64,000 bases of DNA, from the NCBI GenBank assembly GCA_033032865.1, contig JAWHQI010000305.1, positions 1,984,001-2,048,000 of the forward strand, read 5' to 3'. The position numbers and the translations under genes were made by a program. The stretch is from Dactylorhiza incarnata. Its lineage: Eukaryota > Streptophyta > Magnoliopsida > Asparagales > Orchidaceae. The notes beneath the pieces are model-generated. The model saw only the letters and a program-made list of their open reading frames with translations. It was not told the origin of the DNA and did not search any database. The first letter of the stretch is position 1. Every line of letters begins with the position of its first letter. Of the stretch, positions 59,371-64,000 are shown one piece after another.

Positions 59371-60863
59371 TTATCGCATCCCGGGCACTCGGGCCCTCTT
59401 TGTCTCTAGGAACTCTGGGCAGGTGGCCGTCGCGTGACCATCCTCATCGTGGAAGTCACAATACGGCAACGTCACCTCTCCTGCTTCGCCTTCCGCCATC
59501 CTATTCCTCCTCCTTCTCCCTGCCCCTGCTTCTTCTCTAGCCTCTTCTCTTCTTCCTCTTCCTCCTCTTCCCCGCCTAATCGCCATGCTTGCTGAGGTGG
59601 GGGAGGCAATTGCCTCAGACCCTGCCTCCATCACAACTGGTGGGGTCTTCCTTGCCCTCCATAGAAGTTACCCCTTCCCGGGCCGTAGCCCCTTCCCTGA
59701 CCTTGCATTCCTTCGGCACGCTGCCTCCACTCCCCCTCCGGAGCCCTGGGCTCTTCCCTTCTCCTTACTTCCTGCTACCTGACCTCTGGCTCACTGAGCT
59801 TTGCTAGCCTCTTGGTAAGCTCCGGGTTGGCCTCCTCACTCTCAATCTCTTCCGCCACCCTCTCCATCAACTCCTCGTAGGAGACGGGGGCTTTCCTCTT
59901 CAAAGCCATTTTGAAAAAACTCTCCCTTAGCCCGGCGGTGAAAGCGAGTTGGAGTGCGAACCCAGGCATCTCCTGAGTGACCAGCACCTCCTCCTGAAAC
60001 CGGTCCGCGTAGCGAGCCAACGACTCCTTGGGCTCCTGCTTTACTTTGAAGAGAGACTCGGCATCCTTCTTCCTTCTCTTCGAAGTCGAGAATCGCAACA
60101 GGAAACTTCAGTGCAAATCTTCAAAGGCGTAGATCGACCCTGTAGGGAGCTGGTGGAACCAGTCCCTGGCCTTTTCCTTGAGGGTGACGGCGAAGAGCCG
60201 ACACTTGAAAGCATCCGACATCGGCCTGATAGAGACCGAGTCCTCAAAGGACTGGAGATGTTGGACAGGGTCATCCCTGCCGTTGTAGTACACCTTGTCC
60301 CACTCTCTGAACCCTGCCGGGACAGGTGCAGAAAGTACCAACTCGCAGAAGGGACTTCCCCCTTCTGCCACCCTTTCTCGCTCCGCACGCCCCACGAGCT
60401 CTCTCGCCAGACTCGGGCTCGCGTGGACTGCGCTCCAGAGGACGGTGTTCGCCTGGACCACTCCCACAGTCGCTACATCCTCCGGGCGCGCGCTCGCCTG
60501 CGCCGCGCTCGCTGGCACGGAGCTCGCCGGCAAGGAGTTCGCCGGGCTGGCGAACAGCACTCGCCCCTCCAAGTCTTGAACTGAACTTCCTGCGACTTCC
60601 TTTCCGGCTCTTCCCCCCGGGGCATTCTCGCCGACTGCTGCTTGGGGAGGGGTCGCCAGAGGTGCTGGGGTCGCGAACCCACTTCGCAGCGCCGCGACCG
60701 TGAGTCCGAAAGTGTCAAGCACCTCCCTCCTAAAATCCGCGAACATCCTCGGCGTCACCACCTGCGGCGGCTCGCTGAACTCCTCTCCTCGATCTTCGCC
60801 TCCTGTCATCCCCTCTTTGGAATTTTCTTGGACCAGCCATGCTCCATCCTCACCGCACAAAAA
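59371..60863 (-). pseudogene. Tat-like gag, frameshifted
   Basis: The gag N-terminus and core lie at 60108-60860 (FREWDKVYYNGRDDPVQHLQ, WFHQLPTGSI). The core continues in another frame at 59775-60098 (ESLARYADRFQEEVL). The CCHC-like finger is at 59371-59634 (YCDFHDEDGHATATCPEF), the form CxxH..H..C common in Tat gag proteins. The likely first Met is MTGGEDRGEEF near 60809. At least two shifts are present. Confidence 0.8.
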
Positions 60864-62150
60864 TGTTGAAACCGATTTCTCGGCCTCTTGTGAAGCTCGG
60901 GGCCCTCACCGAAATGAGGGGCAGCTAGCCCTTACTGATCCCTCGGAGAAGGTAGACTGAAGACTAGGAAGATGACTAAGACCTTAGTCACAGCGAGGAG
61001 GTCCCTCCACTAACCCGGAAGATCGTTGAGCGCTTCCCCTCCCAAGCCAAAGCTGAGACTCGGGCACCTTGGAGAGCTAGAGAGCTAAACCAAAGTAATC
61101 AAGGGAAGAAGAAGCTCAGAGATCTGAGAATGGAATCCTCTCCCAAGGTGCCCTTCAAGGTCTATTTATAGTTTTCTGCTCATGGTCTGTCAATAGCGGA
61201 ATTTCGCCTTTTGGTTTTACTAAATGCACCCCAATTTGATCTGCTAACAACCAAACTCCGCTGTTTGGAGGGGATAACGGCAGACCATCAAGGGTAGAGG
61301 GGTAATTTTGCCTTCCTAGCCCATGGGCCAGTGGCCCGCGAGAAGGTCACTTGCGAGAGCTCCCGCGAGTCTCCTCGCAAGTGTGGCTCGCAAACTCCCC
61401 CCAGGCGAGTGCTCTGCAAAAACTCTGCTCACCCTCCTTCTGATGGCGTCTCTCGGGGCCAAGTCTCGCACACCTGCCTGCGAGCTCCGCTTAACCTTGT
61501 GAAGATCTGCTGGACCGGATGAACGATTGAGCTCGCAAGGCCGGGAAACTATTTTGCCGAACAAAAGCGTGACGTTCGTCGAACGCCGAACGGGATCCGT
61601 AGGTTCGCCGAACTGAGGATTGAGTTTGTCCAACGCGGGTGATTTCATTGAACGCTGATAAATTCGTCGAACGACCTTCGTCAAACCCGGACTACTGCAG
61701 TAAACGGCCCGCGAGGCGCGGACTTGCCAGACCTTCTTGCGAGATTATGGGGGGTGCCCGTCTCGCGAACCTAACGGCGAGTTCTCTCTCTCGCAAGGAT
61801 TCCTCCAATGTTCTTCGCAAAGTTGCAGCTATTAAACCATGTTCCTCACCCGGCGAACATCGGGGTTTGTACAGTTTCGTCTCCTTGCGAGTGTGGCTCA
61901 CAAATCTGACTTAGGTGGATGTTTCTGTAAAGGTCCTCCTTGCCCTCCTGTGAGCGATCTGCGGGAACTCGGTCACCCGCGAGAACACGACGAGTCTGCG
62001 AGTATTCTGCGAGGGTGCTGCTCGCCAGCCTGATCGGTTTGCGCGGCTCTTGCCTTATTCGCATTCGCCTGAGATCATCACTCGCGAGTGGCCCGTGAGC
62101 CTGAGTCTCGTTCCCCTCGCTCTCGTTCTCGGCGAACCCGAGATTGTACA
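60864..62150 (-). repeat. 5' LTR of the Tat-like element
   Basis: In plus orientation TGTTGAAACC to GATTGTACA, 1287 bp. A TATA box on minus (CTATAAATAG, about 61165-61175) lies inside. It is rich in CTCGCGAG and TTCGCCGAAC-type words. The partner LTR is not identified with certainty, so the borders rest on the terminal TG/CA and the change of sequence at 62151. Confidence 0.65.
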
Positions 62151-62480
62151 GTGGTTGTAGTGTAAACCCTTATTGACACACCACTTGTATTAAATGAATA
62201 TTATGGACGAATACTCCTTGAAAAATTATGAAACTTAGGCACTGATATTTGTAGGTCAATATCATACTACTGTAATTTTATCAGAATTTATTGTGACCTG
62301 TAGATGGTGGTTGTAGTGTAAACCCTTATTGGCACGCCACTTATATTAAATGAATATTATGGACGAATACTCCTTGGAATATTATGAAACTTAGGCATTG
62401 AAGTTTTTAGATCAATATTATGCTACTGTGACCTTATCAGAATTTATAGAGATCAATTGTTGACAGGTGAAGTTTAAGTC
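62151..62480. repeat. 156-bp repeat, right copies
   Basis: GTGGTTGTAGTGTAAACCC occurs at 62151 and 62307, with a third, worn unit after about 62460. It is the reverse complement of the repeat at 986-1560. Confidence 0.85.
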
Positions 62481-63268
62481 ACTAGTTGCACCCCTTCCAT
62501 TTTAAATATGGATAACAATTAAATGACCCCGGGGAAATTATGGAAATTAGGATCTGAGGTTGTTAGATCATTACTCATTGTGATCCCAGGGTAAGGATCT
62601 GGAAGTTATTAGGACAAGATAGGACCAGGGTTACACTTTAAGGATTAAATCTAGTTCGATTCCACCCTGGTCTGCCGATAATAGAAACAAAAGAAGTTGA
62701 TTTAGACACCACTAGATCCCCACACAGTCAAGCATTGATCCCTGGGTCATCGGGTGCATTGTGAAGAATGATTAGAGGTCATCCAATGGAGACAACATTG
62801 AACGTAGAGTTGGGGTGCGTTTAGTAATACATCGTTTCGGGGTCTACAATGATAAGATAAAGGGATGGAGCCATGATACATAAGGAGTGATAGGATAAAG
62901 TTAGGGACCATAGGTAGTGGCCGAGAGATAATACGATGAGGTAGCCGTTCCCTAGGGGAGATAGAGCTCGAGGTTCAGTTGAACATCGAGCCAAATGTTA
63001 AACCATCATAGGACATGGAGAAACTGGAGAGGTAATAGGTAAATAAGGACAGATAGACACCAATAAGAATAAATATCATGGAAAGGTGAATTTGGGCTTC
63101 AGTCACCATCACATTCTCTAGTACCGTTGTGAGCCCTTCACCGGGTAACCCGCGGGAAGTCTGAGATTCAACCCAAGCTGCTAAGATCAAATAACAATAG
63201 ACAAGAGTAGTAAAGTAGGAGAACTTGAAACATAATCTCCCTCCCAAATTTGGGAAGGAATGAAATAA
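62481..63268. other. Non-coding LTR-like stretch
   Basis: No gene seen. The first 200 bp parallels the reverse complement of 700-930. A 90-codon minus frame at 62975-63247 overlaps repeat-like DNA and has no recognisable domain. Confidence 0.5.
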
Positions 63269-63930
63269 GGACTGGGATAGTCCTACGAGCGGTAGGCTCG
63301 GGTACTATTAGGAAGGACTGGGATAGTCCTTCGAGCGGTAGGCTTGGGTTATAAGGAAGGACTGGGATAGTCCTGCGAGCGGTAGGCTCGGGTTATAAGG
63401 AAGGACTGGGATTGTCCTGCGAGCGGTAGGCTCGGGTTATAAGGAAGGACTTGGATATACCTGCGAGTGGTAGGCTCGGGTTATAAGGAAGGACTGGGAT
63501 AGTCCTGTGAGCGGTAGGCTCAGGTTATAAGGAAGGACTTGGATAGTCCTGCGAGCGGTAGGCTCAGGTTGTAAGGAAGGACTGGGATAGTCCTGCGAGT
63601 TGTAGGCTCGGGTTATAAGGAAGGACTGGGATAGTCCTGCGAGCGGTATACTCAGGTTATAAGGATGGACTGGGATAGTCCTGCGAGCTGTAGGCTCGGG
63701 TTATAAGGAAGGACTGGGATAGTCCTGCGAGCGGTAGGCTCGGGTTATAAGGAAGGAATGGGATAGTCCTGCGAGCGGTAGGCTCGGGTTATAAGGAAGG
63801 ACTGGGATAGTCCTGCGAGCGGTAGGCTCGAGTTATAAGGAATAAGGGCTGGGATAGTCCTGCGAGCGGTAGACTCGGGTTATAAGTAAGGACTGGGATA
63901 GTCCTGCGAACGATTTGCTCGATTTTTATA
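63269..63930. repeat. 44-bp tandem array, about 15 copies, inverted
   Basis: The unit GCGAGCGGTAGGCTCGGGTT, then ATAAGGAAGGACTGGGATAGTCCT, is the reverse complement of the unit at 1-484. Copies vary more than on the left, and the array ends at about 63930 with a worn unit. Confidence 0.97.
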
Positions 63931-64000
63931 ATTTAGTTTAGAATTACGAGCTGAAGGCTCGGTGGTAAGAGATAATACATATTTGCATATGCATAAGATG

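Larger units (their letters stand above)
36627..62150 (-). mobile_element. Tat-like Ty3 element, decayed and split
   Basis: Minus-strand pieces at 36627-38497 and 57811-62150 are one element interrupted by the chromodomain element. Together they hold LTR (60864-62150), gag, CCHC-like finger, protease, reverse transcriptase, RNase H, a second RNase H-like domain and the start of integrase. A second RNase H between the first and integrase is diagnostic of the Tat lineage (family knowledge). The 3' end is lost at the CACTA junction (36626), so the second LTR is missing or is the diverged LTR-like DNA at 33260. Many stops and shifts show age. Confidence 0.85.
62151..64000 (+). mobile_element. Second copy of the long-LTR-like DNA, inverted
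   Basis: The reverse complement of this block resembles 1-1550 throughout: the 156-bp repeats, the intermediate segment and the 44-bp array occur in mirrored order. Identity is about 70-75% outside the array by eye. It starts abruptly at the Tat-like LTR (62151), so the TGTAACACC start and the 204-bp repeats are missing here. No ORF is credible within it. Confidence 0.6.

Noticed and set aside
58032..60869. Plus-strand genes in the Tat-like gag-protease region
   Set aside because: They are antisense shadows of the GC-rich gag and protease frames; Ser/Pro-rich with no domain.
62975..63247. 90-codon minus-strand gene with hydrophobic segments
   Set aside because: It lies in LTR-like repeat DNA with no recognisable domain or codon signal; the composition alone gives the hydrophobic runs.

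Overview
The window is nuclear DNA of a flowering plant, most likely a eudicot. It is AT-rich and intron-containing, and almost entirely built from transposable elements of plant-specific lineages (Athila-like, Tat-like and chromodomain Ty3 elements, Ty1/copia, L1-type LINE, CACTA, Harbinger-like and Mutator-like MITEs). I cannot name the species. One host gene is supported: a four-exon SABATH methyltransferase on the minus strand (8696-12164) whose splice sites join into an uninterrupted 385-residue frame.

Layout. 1-5320: long-LTR-like DNA on the minus strand, beginning TGTAACACC at 5320, with tandem arrays of 44, about 156 and 204 bp. 5321-7927: 5' part of a minus-strand Ty1/copia element cut off in integrase. 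7928-15640: host island with the SABATH gene, two Harbinger-like MITEs in opposite orientation, a 394-bp fold-back element and a Mutator-like MITE. 15641-21488: complete plus-strand Ty1/copia element with 178-bp LTRs and TSD AGTAT. 22163-33254: Athila-like element A (minus, TSD TCAAC), itself hit by a 5'-truncated LINE. 33260-36118: LTR-like DNA and a 2.4-kb array of 45-bp repeats, then a CACTA terminus (36126). 36627-62150: a decayed Tat-like Ty3 element split by a chromodomain Ty3 element (38498-57810, TSD TGGCA), which is split in turn by Athila-like element B (42489-54474). 62151-64000: a second copy of the long-LTR-like DNA, in inverted orientation to the left end.

The insertion history reads directly from target-site duplications: Tat-like first, then the chromodomain element into its reverse transcriptase, then Athila B into the chromodomain element's reverse transcriptase. 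Athila A and the LINE form an independent nest. LTR pairs within each complete element differ by only about 1-2% by eye, so most insertions are fairly recent.

The least expected signals are structural. The copia element carries four hairpins (three downstream of RNase H, one in the LTR) that share one loop sequence but have unrelated, perfectly paired 6-9 bp stems. The Athila LTRs carry a comparable series with a different loop. The two Athila elements share a 3.7-kb gag-pol core at far higher identity than their flanks and LTRs, which points to recombination between families. Athila B also has an intact extra 375-residue ORF behind what looks like its own GC-rich leader with an intron. All identities quoted are eye estimates.
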